A stretch of 16,765 nt of DNA from Bacillota bacterium (GTDB lineage Bacteria > Bacillota > Clostridia > Lachnospirales > Lachnospiraceae): positions 1-16,765 of the forward strand of contig JAEZNB010000090.1 of assembly GCA_023441965.1 (NCBI GenBank), read 5' to 3'. The notes under the pieces are model-generated. The model ran no database searches, was not told where the DNA came from, and was given only the letters and a program-made list of their open reading frames with translations. The translations under genes were made by a program, and so were the position numbers. Numbering within the stretch: the first letter of the stretch is position 1; every line of letters starts with the position of its first letter. Shown one piece after another: positions 1 through 7,928 of the stretch.

Positions 1-172
1 ATCGATACGGTTCGTGATGCATCATTTCTGATCCATCTCATGAAAATCTATTTTCAGAGCCCATGTGAAGCTCTGAGTTTTTTAGAATTTTCAGGGTTGT
101 TTCACTGTTCAATTATCAAGGTTCAATCGCATTGAAACCAAGTTTCAAGCTTTGGTTTTCGCTGCCGACAAG
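1..172 (-). other. rRNA operon leader transcript (probably 16S leader)
   Basis: On the minus strand this is the transcribed leader downstream of three rRNA-type promoters. It contains a boxA-like element at 105-124 (minus strand reads GAACCTTGATAATTGAACAG), the kind of sequence found before 16S and 23S genes in low-GC Gram-positives, where it serves antitermination and processing. Two hairpins are visible: TTGAAAC/GTTTCAA at 132-148 with a 3-nt loop, and CAGAGC/GCTCTG at 55-75 with a 9-nt loop. No 16S 3' end lies upstream, so this is more likely a 16S leader than a 16S-23S spacer. The rRNA gene itself would begin beyond base 1 and is not seen. Confidence 0.7.
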
Positions 173-177
173 GGATT

Positions 178-206
178 ATTCTAACAGGTCTTCTTCTTCA
201 TGTCAA
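178..206 (-). promoter_or_regulatory. rRNA promoter P3 (proximal)
   Basis: The minus strand has a perfect -35 TTGACA (201-206), a 17-bp spacer and a -10 TAGAAT (178-183), giving a start near 170-172. The 25 bases upstream are A-rich (AAAAAAATTCGAAAAAA type), resembling an UP element that boosts rRNA promoters. It is the promoter closest to the boxA-like leader. Confidence 0.8.
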
Positions 207-264
207 CCACTTTTTTCGAATTTTTTTCTCTTATGTGGCCTCCCCTTATCGGTGACGGAATGTT

Positions 265-293
265 ATCTTATCACATCCCTTAGCTTCTGTCAA
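265..293 (-). promoter_or_regulatory. rRNA promoter P2 (middle)
   Basis: The minus strand has -35 TTGACA (288-293), a 17-bp spacer and -10 TAAGAT (265-270), with the start predicted near 257-259. The upstream stretch is AT-rich (TTGTATAAAAAATAA), again UP-like. Its sequence aligns with the P1 promoter segment, see the repeat entry. Confidence 0.8.
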
Positions 294-415
294 CATAAAT
301 TGTGCTTATTTTTTATACAACTTCTTACAATTTCTTGGACATCATCTAAGCTATGTTTTTCACCCCTTCTCAGATTCAGCCTCACCGAAGCTTTCTCTTT
401 TTAGCGGCGAATGTC

Positions 416-444
416 ATCTTAACATAGATTATAGGTTAAGTCAA
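416..444 (-). promoter_or_regulatory. rRNA promoter P1 (distal)
   Basis: The minus strand has -35 TTGACT (439-444), a 17-bp spacer and -10 TAAGAT (416-421), predicted start near 408-410. The upstream segment is AT-rich. It is the first of three tandem promoters with identical spacer length, an arrangement typical of bacterial rRNA operons. Confidence 0.75.
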
Positions 445-494
445 CAGCTAATTGAATTAATTTTATATACAATTGCTTACATTTAAAATCAGCC

Positions 495-522
495 CAGGAA
501 TACAGCAGATGCTATATCCCTG
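495..522 (-). terminator. Possible terminator after the cupin gene
   Basis: A 13-bp inverted repeat (two G-U pairs, 2-nt loop) lies about 60 bases downstream of the cupin stop. On the minus strand it is followed by GGCTGATTTT, so the U-tract is short and displaced by several bases. It could end the long sugar operon and insulate the rRNA promoters immediately downstream. The stem is clear; the terminator function is inferred. Confidence 0.45.
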
Positions 523-580
523 AGCCAATGCTAAGTATTCTTATGGAACTATAAACACAGGATGAAAAGTAAAATCATTC

Positions 581-1087
581 TTACTGGAAGAAGGTATCCA
601 TAAAATCAGCCCACTTCTCCGCCACTTTATCTTCTCCCTCAAAATAATCTACCTGGTCCTTGGTCTCATAAATCTGACGACTAGGATAGATTAAAACCTT
701 ACCGGAGTCGGGATACTCACAGATATCAATACCATCTTCCGTACGAAGATCAATATATTCGCATACTTCTTGTGTATGATTGTATAATTGATGAGCTCCT
801 GAAGGCCCCATTTCAAAGAAAACCATATCCCCCTGACAGAGTTCCTCAAAGCCCTCCTGAGTTCTCAGTATGCATTTTCCACTTAAGATAACAAAAAGCT
901 CTTCTGCATTCCTGTGAAAATGGAAGGGGCAATTATACCTTCCCGGATCCAATTGCCGTATATTCACATGCAGCTTTTTTGACTGGGCAAGCAACGCCAG
1001 ATCTACACTCGTTTGTAATGTAAATTCAGGAATCGGTGTGTCCTTTCGATCATAAGATATCCCATTCTTCCTGACAATGTAAGACAT
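581..1087 (-). CDS. Cupin-domain protein
   Basis: A 168-residue single-domain cupin, probably a metal-binding beta-barrel protein of the cytoplasm. Cupin motif 1 is visible as H56-x-H58 then E62, ending at G70. Motif 2 follows around 86-100 (G86, D87, P95, G97, H99), so the usual three-His-one-Glu metal ligand set is present. The C-terminal 50 residues, rich in acidic and aromatic residues, form an extension beyond the barrel. Family members act as sugar isomerases, dioxygenases or ligand sensors, and nothing here selects among these. The start has AAGGAGG seven bases upstream. It is the last gene of the probable sugar operon, 60 bases after the isochorismatase-like gene with no promoter or terminator between them. 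Confidence 0.85.
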   Translation of the reverse strand: MSYIVRKNGISYDRKDTPIPEFTLQTSVDLALLAQSKKLHVNIRQLDPGRYNCPFHFHRNAEELFVILSGKCILRTQEGFEELCQGDMVFFEMGPSGAHQLYNHTQEVCEYIDLRTEDGIDICEYPDSGKVLIYPSRQIYETKDQVDYFEGEDKVAEKWADFMDTFFQ

Positions 1088-1147
1088 AGGCTTTCCTCCT
1101 TAACCTAAGACATATTAAACATATTTCATATTTCAGCTCTACCTGCT

Positions 1148-1711
1148 TCAGTTCTTATCGCCTGTCATAACTGCTTCCATCCACTGATCCGTAGCTAACA
1201 CCTTGCTGAACCTCATGGCCTGTGTAACCAATATCGCTCTGTGAAGCACCTCTGCTGTTACCGTTCCTGCATCATTTGAAATAGTCAGGGTTCCTGTCGC
1301 ATCGGATAGAAATTCTACAGAGAAACCAAGATGCAGTGCCTGTCTTGCTGTGGTATCACAACACATTTGCGTCATATAACCGGCAATTACTAAGGTATCT
1401 ATGCCCCTGTTCCGCAGCCACTGTTCCAGCTCGGTGCCGGTAAAGCTGCCGGGAAGGTTCTTTTCAATCAGGATCTCCCTTGGCAAGGCTTCTATCTGGG
1501 GATGAAGCTTCCACTCATTGCTTTCCCTTCGGAAGGTCTTTGCATCCTGCTGTGGTGCAGTATGTTGGATCACCACAACCGGAATCCTGTTATCATTGGC
1601 AAATCCAATTGCTCTGAGGATATTGTCGAACGAATTTTCCGGATAAGTTACCGGTAGCTTCCCTGTAAAGTATTCATTTTGCACATCGATGACGAGCAAA
1701 GCTCTCTTCAT
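1148..1711 (-). CDS. Isochorismatase-like cysteine hydrolase
   Basis: A 187-residue cytosolic hydrolase of the isochorismatase/nicotinamidase superfamily. The family's Asp-Lys-Cys triad is present: D9 in the N-terminal strand (VIDVQN), K84 in EKNLPGSF, and C117 in GYMTQMCCDTTA, where the glycine, threonine and cysteine spacing matches the family signature. Length is normal. Members hydrolyse amides or enol ethers (nicotinamide, ureidoacrylate, N-carbamoyl compounds, isochorismate), so the substrate cannot be read from sequence. It starts 24 bases after the GH13 gene with GGAAGAG upstream, which makes co-transcription likely. A second cysteine (C118) directly follows the nucleophile. No sugar-pathway role is obvious. 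Confidence 0.85.
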   Translation of the reverse strand: MKRALLVIDVQNEYFTGKLPVTYPENSFDNILRAIGFANDNRIPVVVIQHTAPQQDAKTFRRESNEWKLHPQIEALPREILIEKNLPGSFTGTELEQWLRNRGIDTLVIAGYMTQMCCDTTARQALHLGFSVEFLSDATGTLTISNDAGTVTAEVLHRAILVTQAMRFSKVLATDQWMEAVMTGDKN

Positions 1712-1735
1712 TTACATCTCTTCCTTTCCCACTCC

Positions 1736-3604
1736 TTATAACTTCCAGATTGCTGCTTCATAGGGCCTAAATACTGTAGAAGATACCTCCTCATAATTGG
1801 ATAACAAGCGCAATCCTTCGGGAAGCCCTCTTCGCTTCAGTGTATCCGCACTTAGGTTGATTTCAATGTATAAGGTTTCTGTGCCATTTTTACGGTAATA
1901 GGTAAACAGATTCTTAACCTTTTTATTCGTTATCATTACGTCCCCATAACAAATGACCGGGTGTTCCCTGCGTAAGGCAATCAGCTTTTGATAGAAGCGC
2001 AGAACAGACTGCTCCTCCCTTTGCTGTGCCTCTGCATTACACTTCTTATAGTCCTCATCCATCATGATCCAGGGGGCATGCTCTGAGAAGCCTGCATAAG
2101 GCTGATCACTCCACTGCATGGGAGTTCTGGAATGATCCCTGGTCCCGGCCAATACCTTGCGGAAGGCTTCCCCCTCCTCCATCTTCCCGCACAGCTCGGC
2201 ATATAGATTGATTGCTTCCACATCCCGCAGGTCATCTATGGATTGAAATTGCTGATTCACCATACCAAGCTCCTGCCCCTGATAGATAAAGGGTGTTCCC
2301 CTAAGGGTCAGCTGTATCACAGCCAAAAGCTTTCCCAGAACCTCTCTATACTTAGGGTCCGGATTTACCTTGGAAATCATACGGGGATTGTCATGATTCT
2401 CAAAGAATAAGGACATCTGACAGCGGTTCCCGTAATGCTCCATCCAGTCGGTCATATAGGTCTTCAGGTAATTCAAGTCATACTGATACTCGTCAAAACG
2501 GGTATGTCCCGGCGTCTCTAAATGATCAAAGGAAAAGATCATATCCAGCTCCTGCCGGTAATCAGCGGTTAAAAGCTTGCTCATCTCCATCCCTATTCCG
2601 GGAGTCTCTCCGACAGAAAAGGCTCGATAAGGGAGAAAAACCTTCTCCTTTAGTTCATGCAGATACTCATGGAGGCGGGGCCCATAGAAATAATGCTCTA
2701 CGCCATAGAAGCCCATGAGCGCTCCGATACTCTCATTTCCCTCCGGCAAGTCCTCCCGCTTGGAGATGTAGTTTATGACATCCATCCGGAAGCCATCCAC
2801 ACCCTTCTCCAGCCACCAACGAACCATCTGCTGTATCTCTTCCCGGAGAGCTTCATTCTCCCAGTTCAGGTCCATCTGCTTCTTAGAAAACAAATGCAGG
2901 GCATATTGCTTCCGTTCTTCAACATAATTCCATGCACTGCCACTGAAGAAGGAGGTCCAATTATTGGGCTGGTCTTTGAAAATATAATAATCCCCGTACT
3001 TGGTTTCCGGTTCATGAATGGCCCTCTGATACCATTCATGCTCATCGGAGGTATGATTGACGACCAAATCCATGATCAGCCTCATACCACGAGTATGTAC
3101 CTCCTGCAGCAAGAGGTCAAAATCCTCCATCGTTCCGAACTCCGCCATGATTTTATGATAATCCCGGATATCATAGCCATTATCGTCATTGGGAGAATCA
3201 TAAATCGGAGAAAGCCATAAGGCATCAATCCCCAGCTCCTGCAAATAATCAAGCATCTCGATAATCCCCTTCAGATCACCGATTCCATCACCGTTACTGT
3301 CCTTAAAGCTTCTGGGGTATATCTGATAGAATACCGCTTCCTTCCACCAGGCCATTTTCATCGGTCCGGCGTCTGTTTCAGGGACGGCTTGCTCGCCATT
3401 TAAGAGGGTAAGCAAGGTATCTACAAAGTCCTCATCCAGCTGTTTCTTCACCAGCTTTTGCAGAGTTTTCAGCTTCAGATTACCGATAATGGGATTCGTG
3501 ACCACCGCTTTATTGATATTCATCTGTAGCAGTAATTTATTAATGATATCCCGACCGATTGGATTCCCATAGACATCTTTGATCCGATTGTTTTTCGTCA
3601 GCAT
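1736..3604 (-). CDS. GH13 alpha-glucosidase (oligo-1,6-glucosidase type) with N-terminal extension
   Basis: Cytoplasmic GH13 enzyme, 622 residues from the ATG at 3604, chosen because AGGAGAG sits just upstream; an upstream GTG at 3625 overlapping the previous stop has no comparable site. The TIM barrel begins near residue 86 (WWKEAVFYQIYP). Conserved regions are present: calcium-site-like DSNGDGIGDL near 102, DLVVNH at 179-184, nucleophile D275 in GFRMDV, acid/base E333 in VGET, and ENHD ending at D405. A valine after the nucleophile is the known mark of alpha-1,6 specificity (isomaltase, dextran glucosidase), as opposed to maltase. Residues 1 to about 83 are an extra, mostly helical segment absent from the roughly 560-residue typical enzyme. 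It probably releases glucose from isomalto-oligosaccharides; trehalose-6-phosphate hydrolase is the main alternative. Confidence 0.9.
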   Translation of the reverse strand: MLTKNNRIKDVYGNPIGRDIINKLLLQMNINKAVVTNPIIGNLKLKTLQKLVKKQLDEDFVDTLLTLLNGEQAVPETDAGPMKMAWWKEAVFYQIYPRSFKDSNGDGIGDLKGIIEMLDYLQELGIDALWLSPIYDSPNDDNGYDIRDYHKIMAEFGTMEDFDLLLQEVHTRGMRLIMDLVVNHTSDEHEWYQRAIHEPETKYGDYYIFKDQPNNWTSFFSGSAWNYVEERKQYALHLFSKKQMDLNWENEALREEIQQMVRWWLEKGVDGFRMDVINYISKREDLPEGNESIGALMGFYGVEHYFYGPRLHEYLHELKEKVFLPYRAFSVGETPGIGMEMSKLLTADYRQELDMIFSFDHLETPGHTRFDEYQYDLNYLKTYMTDWMEHYGNRCQMSLFFENHDNPRMISKVNPDPKYREVLGKLLAVIQLTLRGTPFIYQGQELGMVNQQFQSIDDLRDVEAINLYAELCGKMEEGEAFRKVLAGTRDHSRTPMQWSDQPYAGFSEHAPWIMMDEDYKKCNAEAQQREEQSVLRFYQKLIALRREHPVICYGDVMITNKKVKNLFTYYRKNGTETLYIEINLSADTLKRRGLPEGLRLLSNYEEVSSTVFRPYEAAIWKL

Positions 3605-3624
3605 ATAATCTCTCCTGTCTGTCA

Positions 3625-4080
3625 CTATATCACACCAAATATCTTATATTCCGATGGCTTTGATACAGAGGAACAAAAATCACTGGCTGTTAATTCCTTG
3701 CCTTTATTTGACCTTATGGTCTCCAATATTACTCTGGAGGTTAGTGTAATATCATCTCTCTCCAGAGCAGCCTCCGGGGTAAGCAGCATGACCTCACTAA
3801 TCTCGCCCTGATCAGGTTCAGGCATACCGGATAGGTACTTCATTTTAAAGATAATACACCATTGCTCCGGCTTAAACTGTACGGATATGATTGATTCAAC
3901 CTCAGTCTCTACCTTAGTTTCCTCCCAAATCTCACGTACAATTGCATCTGTAGGCATTTCCTTTTCCTTCACATGTCCTCCCGGAATCAAAAGCTTGTTG
4001 ATTGCCATCCCGTAGGTATGTCTGACAAGCAAAACCTTATCCTCAATGAATACCACACCGCTGACTGCAAAATGCTTCAT
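3625..4080 (-). CDS. NUDIX hydrolase
   Basis: A 151-residue NUDIX protein that would hydrolyse a nucleoside diphosphate linked to another group, using divalent metal. The NUDIX box runs G35 to V57: G35, E41, R49-E50, E53-E54 all sit at the required spacing, but the glycine two residues before the end is K56. The rest is a small alpha/beta domain with no extra module. AGGAGG lies four bases before the ATG. The gene is 77 bases after the symporter gene with no terminator or clear promoter between, and its stop is 20 bases from the GH13 start, so it appears to be part of the sugar operon. Substrate unknown; nucleotide sugar or damaged nucleotide are possibilities only. Confidence 0.88.
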   Translation of the reverse strand: MKHFAVSGVVFIEDKVLLVRHTYGMAINKLLIPGGHVKEKEMPTDAIVREIWEETKVETEVESIISVQFKPEQWCIIFKMKYLSGMPEPDQGEISEVMLLTPEAALERDDITLTSRVILETIRSNKGKELTASDFCSSVSKPSEYKIFGVI

Positions 4081-4157
4081 AGTACCTCCTGTCTAATGGA
4101 AACCCACTTCTATGTATATCCCAATCATGTCCTATGGCATGTGCTCCGATGCAGCTC

Positions 4158-5510
4158 CTACTTCTGAATCTCGCCTCTGGCAGTCAGCTCTGAAATAATC
4201 TGATCAAACATCTCCTTATCAATCTTAAACTTCCTGCGGTAGATCAGATAGCCTGCAGCGATAAAGACCAGGGGTAAGATCAGCATGGACAGCTTCATGA
4301 TCATGAGTCCGGATTCTGTCACATCCTGTGGTGTTTCAGCTGCATTGATGCCTGAGATTATCAAAGTCGCACCTACGATACCGCTGGCAATTGCACCTCC
4401 GATTTTATTGATGAAGGGCTGAACGGAGAAGGTTATGCTTTCATTGCGGTGGCCCAGCTTCCATTGCCCATACTCCACCGTATCCGTAAGGAACATCAGC
4501 ATCAGCAGTTGTATGAAGGCTTCTCCTATAAAAATTAATATTCCGGAAGCTCCGATAAACAACATATTCATCGGAGAGAAGAAGAATATCACATAACCGA
4601 CCACTACCAAGAGAGTAGAAAAGGCATATAAAGCTTTACGGCTGTATCTCTTGGAGAAGAGCGGGAACACCGCTAAGGCCGCCAGCTGGGAAACTCCCAG
4701 GACTGCTGCAAAGATCGAGTACATATTCTCATCCTGATAAGCATACTTAAAGTAATAGACACCGAAGGTCGTAGTCGTACAATAGCCAATCATAAACAGG
4801 GCCATAGAGATTGCAGTGAATAAAAGCTGATCATTTTTAAATAGGACACGGATCATTTCCCTTAAGGAGGTGTTTTCCTGCTTCACATGGATACTCTTAT
4901 CTTCCTTTACCCCGAATACTGTAAAGCAGAGAAAGGCCCAGGTTATCAATACGATTGCTATGGCTGTGATCTGCCAGGCCCTCTTATCCCCACCTAAAGC
5001 AGTCGTAACCGGTATGATACCTACTACCACTGCAAACATACCAACATTCGCACAGATTCTGGCAAAGGCCCCGGTCTTCTCCCTTTCCTTCTGGTCCAGG
5101 GTCAGGGAGGGAAGCATGGACCAATAGGCGATGTCATTGGCCCCATAGGTCAGATCCCACAGCAAATAGACTATCACGAATAGGACCACATATTTTGCTC
5201 CGGTCAAACCAAAATCAAAGAAGAGTAAAACCGTCAGAATACCACCTATGATACCACCTATTACGATCCAGGGTTTAAATTTCCCGAAGCGGGAATGGGT
5301 ATTATCAACTAAAAAACCCATAAACGGATCGTTCACTGCATCAAAGATCCGGAGTATGAGCAAGGCTCCGGTCATCCACCACATGGTTGAATCCGGTAAG
5401 TTTAAAACTTCTGTCAGGAATACCATCAGGTACATGCTTACGATGGAATATAGCATATCCCTTCCGACTGTACCAAGGCCAAAGGTATAACGATTTTTAT
5501 TTGCTTTCAT
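4158..5510 (-). CDS. GPH-family sugar:cation symporter (MelB-like)
   Basis: A 450-residue membrane transporter of the glycoside-pentoside-hexuronide:cation symporter family, with about 12 hydrophobic helices. The family signature is at 57-81 (DAVNDPFMGF, D69, SRFGKFKPW). Aligning by eye to E. coli/Salmonella MelB, galactoside-binding D19, D124, W128 and R149 correspond to D18, D126, W130 and R151, and cation-site D55, N58, D59 to D57, N60, D61. The MelB cation-site threonine T121 corresponds to G123, so ion preference may differ. Adjacent to an alpha-galactosidase gene (45-base gap), it likely imports melibiose- or raffinose-type oligosaccharides. The start has AGGAG nine bases upstream. MelB residue numbers are from memory. 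Confidence 0.92.
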   Translation of the reverse strand: MKANKNRYTFGLGTVGRDMLYSIVSMYLMVFLTEVLNLPDSTMWWMTGALLILRIFDAVNDPFMGFLVDNTHSRFGKFKPWIVIGGIIGGILTVLLFFDFGLTGAKYVVLFVIVYLLWDLTYGANDIAYWSMLPSLTLDQKEREKTGAFARICANVGMFAVVVGIIPVTTALGGDKRAWQITAIAIVLITWAFLCFTVFGVKEDKSIHVKQENTSLREMIRVLFKNDQLLFTAISMALFMIGYCTTTTFGVYYFKYAYQDENMYSIFAAVLGVSQLAALAVFPLFSKRYSRKALYAFSTLLVVVGYVIFFFSPMNMLFIGASGILIFIGEAFIQLLMLMFLTDTVEYGQWKLGHRNESITFSVQPFINKIGGAIASGIVGATLIISGINAAETPQDVTESGLMIMKLSMLILPLVFIAAGYLIYRRKFKIDKEMFDQIISELTARGEIQK

Positions 5511-5555
5511 CTGCTGTGGCTCCTTTCAAGCTTTCTGCTTTTTATGAAGTTCCAA

Positions 5556-7916
5556 TCAATCTTTACGTTCCTGTTTACTTTCGGGCGCTGCTTGCTCCAT
5601 GGCCTCAATGATGTACATATTGGAGCCGAAGTCCCCCAGCATCCTTACCCTATCATTGTAGCCTGTACCGATAAACTGCTCACATAAGGGAATTCCTGCC
5701 TCCAAGGCTCCGGAGGAACAGGTATAGGTCTCCACGCAGTCCGTCAGACTGTAATGGCGGTTCGCTGTCCGCAGGATTACGCCGTCCGGGTTCAGCTCCA
5801 CCGGCAGGATATGCTTCATCAGTCCTCCAAAGCGTTCGATATATAGTCTCTGCGGTCTGGTCCGAAGGGTGTAGCTCCCTCGCTTCAGTCCGGTGACCTT
5901 CAGTCTGTCACTGCTTTCCGCCGCTGTGGCCAAGGTCTGAAAGAAGCCTGTTAAAGCAGTTCTCTGATCCTCGCTCACCACCTGCCACTGAACCTTATTC
6001 TCTTTATAGGACTTGATTCTGTAGAACCTTCCATATTGGAAAATTCTGCGATATTGCTTATAGAAGGCTATCTGCTCCGTCACATCCTTCTTCTCTTCCG
6101 GGGTCAGGTACTTCAAATCAAGCTCATAACCGAGACATCCGAAGCAGGCCACATGAAAACGGGTAGCCAGAGGGGTATCCCGCAGGGTTTGCTGATGGGG
6201 TGCCTGGGAAACATGGGCTCCCATAACAGACTGCGGATAAAAATAGGACAACCCTGCCTGTATCTTCAGACGTTCGATCGGGTCCGTATCATCGGAGCAC
6301 CAGACCTGAGGACTGAAGCAGAGCATACCCAAATCAAAACGGTTACCGCCACTGGAGCAGCTCTCCAATAAAATATGCGGCCGCGGACCAAAGATACGGG
6401 TCAGTATCTCATAAAGGCCTATAATATAACGATGATAGAATTCACCCTGATTCTTAAGGGTCTCGGAAAAGCTATCTGCGATATGACGGTTCATATCCCA
6501 TTTCACATAGCTGATACCAGCTTCATCCAAGATATGAGAGACCTGGTCAACGATATAATCACGGACTTCCTTGCGGCATAGATCCAGTACCAGCTGATTC
6601 CTGCCGTAGACTGTCTGTCGATTGGGGAGCTTCACCGCATATTCCGGATGGGTCCTATAAAGCTCACTATCTTCATTTACCATCTCAGGCTCAAACCAGA
6701 GACCAAAGTCCAGGCCGATGTTCCTGATCTTATCTGCAAAGGCCTTCATCCCATGGGGCAGCTTCTTAGAATTTACCTTATAATCTCCCAGTCCTGCCTT
6801 ATCATTATTTCTCTCTCCAAACCAGCCATCATCCAGGACAAAGAGCTCAACTCCCAGCTCCTTGGCCTCCTTGGCCAGCTTCAGGAGCTTGCCCTCATTG
6901 AATTTGAAGAAATGGGCCTCCCAGTTGTTCAGCAGAACCGGTCTTTCCTTCTTCTTGTATGCTCCTCTGACGATATGTTCATTGATAAAATCATGCATTT
7001 GCCGGCTTGCTCCATTGAAGCCCTTGCTGCTATAGGTCAGCACACTTTCCGGAGCTTCGAACTTCTCACCCTGGGATAACCTCCATTCGAAGCAATGAGG
7101 ATTGATTCCCATGCTGACCCGAACATAATCTCTGTTGCTCTTCTCTGCCAGGCTGTAGTGGTTGCCGCTGTAAACCAGATTAAAGGCATACACATTACCA
7201 TAGCTCTCATTCGCATCTGCTTCAGCCAATAAAAAGGCCGGATTATGACGGTTACTGCTTGCCCCCGTTATGGAAGAATTTACCGTGATTCCATAGGAAA
7301 CGTTTCGTTCATGTAAATTGGCTTCCTTGATCCAAGCTCCATCCAGGGTATACATATGAAAGTTCTCATCCGGCAGATCCAGGGACATACTCATGATTCG
7401 GTGAAGGGTGAGCGGTTCCTTTCCCTCATTACGGATGACTGATCTTCTGGTGATGACATCTGTCTGTTCATAGACAGAATAATACAAGTCAATATAGACC
7501 GGAAAGGCCAAGTCCTTCAGGGTAATGACCAAGGTTTGATTTCCCCCATAGGCAGAGGGAAGGGTGTCCATAGGAACTACTCCCTCCAGGACCTTATGGC
7601 TGTCATAGACAAAATCTGTAGTATAACTACCGTCCGGCATCATAAACTCTGTCGGGCTCTGTCTGTAATCCCCCCTCCCCTGACCGGACCATTCCAGGCA
7701 CAGACTGTCCAGAGAGTAGACATCGTCCTCCGTACTGTACAGAACATTGGTGCCGATCTGGATAGACCGCTTCTGTGCCAGGGTGTCTGTTGTATCTATA
7801 TCTCCTAATCGATTTCCATAATAAACATGCTCCAGATGACCATACTTCGTCTTACGAAACAAATAGGTCGTATGCTCTGTATCCAGTCGAAAGTTGTTCT
7901 CACGTATATTAATCAA
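5556..7916 (-). CDS. GH36 alpha-galactosidase
   Basis: A 786-residue GH36 enzyme of the large bacterial (tetrameric, AgaA/raffinase-like) type, cytoplasmic with no signal peptide. It hydrolyses terminal alpha-1,6-galactose from melibiose, raffinose or stachyose. Visible layout: N-terminal beta-sandwich (1 to about 320), TIM barrel from NWEAHFFKFNEGKL (331) with LDDGWFGER (361-369), nucleophile D474 in VKWDMNR, substrate-binding ESCSSGGNRFD (518-528), acid/base aspartate within SDDTD (541-545), then a C-terminal beta domain. The start is TTG at 7916, with GGAGAGAGG just upstream; no in-frame ATG occurs until residue 92, within the N-terminal domain, so TTG is well supported. It is 12 bases after the GH1 gene and upstream of the symporter gene. 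Confidence 0.95.
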   Translation of the reverse strand: MINIRENNFRLDTEHTTYLFRKTKYGHLEHVYYGNRLGDIDTTDTLAQKRSIQIGTNVLYSTEDDVYSLDSLCLEWSGQGRGDYRQSPTEFMMPDGSYTTDFVYDSHKVLEGVVPMDTLPSAYGGNQTLVITLKDLAFPVYIDLYYSVYEQTDVITRRSVIRNEGKEPLTLHRIMSMSLDLPDENFHMYTLDGAWIKEANLHERNVSYGITVNSSITGASSNRHNPAFLLAEADANESYGNVYAFNLVYSGNHYSLAEKSNRDYVRVSMGINPHCFEWRLSQGEKFEAPESVLTYSSKGFNGASRQMHDFINEHIVRGAYKKKERPVLLNNWEAHFFKFNEGKLLKLAKEAKELGVELFVLDDGWFGERNNDKAGLGDYKVNSKKLPHGMKAFADKIRNIGLDFGLWFEPEMVNEDSELYRTHPEYAVKLPNRQTVYGRNQLVLDLCRKEVRDYIVDQVSHILDEAGISYVKWDMNRHIADSFSETLKNQGEFYHRYIIGLYEILTRIFGPRPHILLESCSSGGNRFDLGMLCFSPQVWCSDDTDPIERLKIQAGLSYFYPQSVMGAHVSQAPHQQTLRDTPLATRFHVACFGCLGYELDLKYLTPEEKKDVTEQIAFYKQYRRIFQYGRFYRIKSYKENKVQWQVVSEDQRTALTGFFQTLATAAESSDRLKVTGLKRGSYTLRTRPQRLYIERFGGLMKHILPVELNPDGVILRTANRHYSLTDCVETYTCSSGALEAGIPLCEQFIGTGYNDRVRMLGDFGSNMYIIEAMEQAAPESKQERKD

Positions 7917-7928
7917 AGTCCTCTCTCC

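Larger units (their letters stand above)
257..480 (-). repeat. Diverged tandem duplication carrying P1 and P2
   Basis: Two segments of about 72 bp, 409-480 and 257-328, about 151 bp apart, align on the minus strand. Both start GTAAG, continue with TTGTATA and an A-run, then CAATT, then TGTTGAC at the -35, and end TAAGAT followed by ACATTC. The match is imperfect but collinear. P3 does not share the upstream part. Confidence 0.5.

Noticed and set aside
132..404. A 90-codon open frame on the plus strand
   Set aside because: It covers the rRNA promoters P2 and P3 on the opposite strand; composition is low-complexity Ser/Leu/Phe and no ribosome site is seen.
2657..3220. A 187-codon open frame on the plus strand
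   Set aside because: It lies wholly antisense to the GH13 catalytic domain, its translation resembles no family and it lacks a sensible ribosome site; it is a shadow of the real gene.
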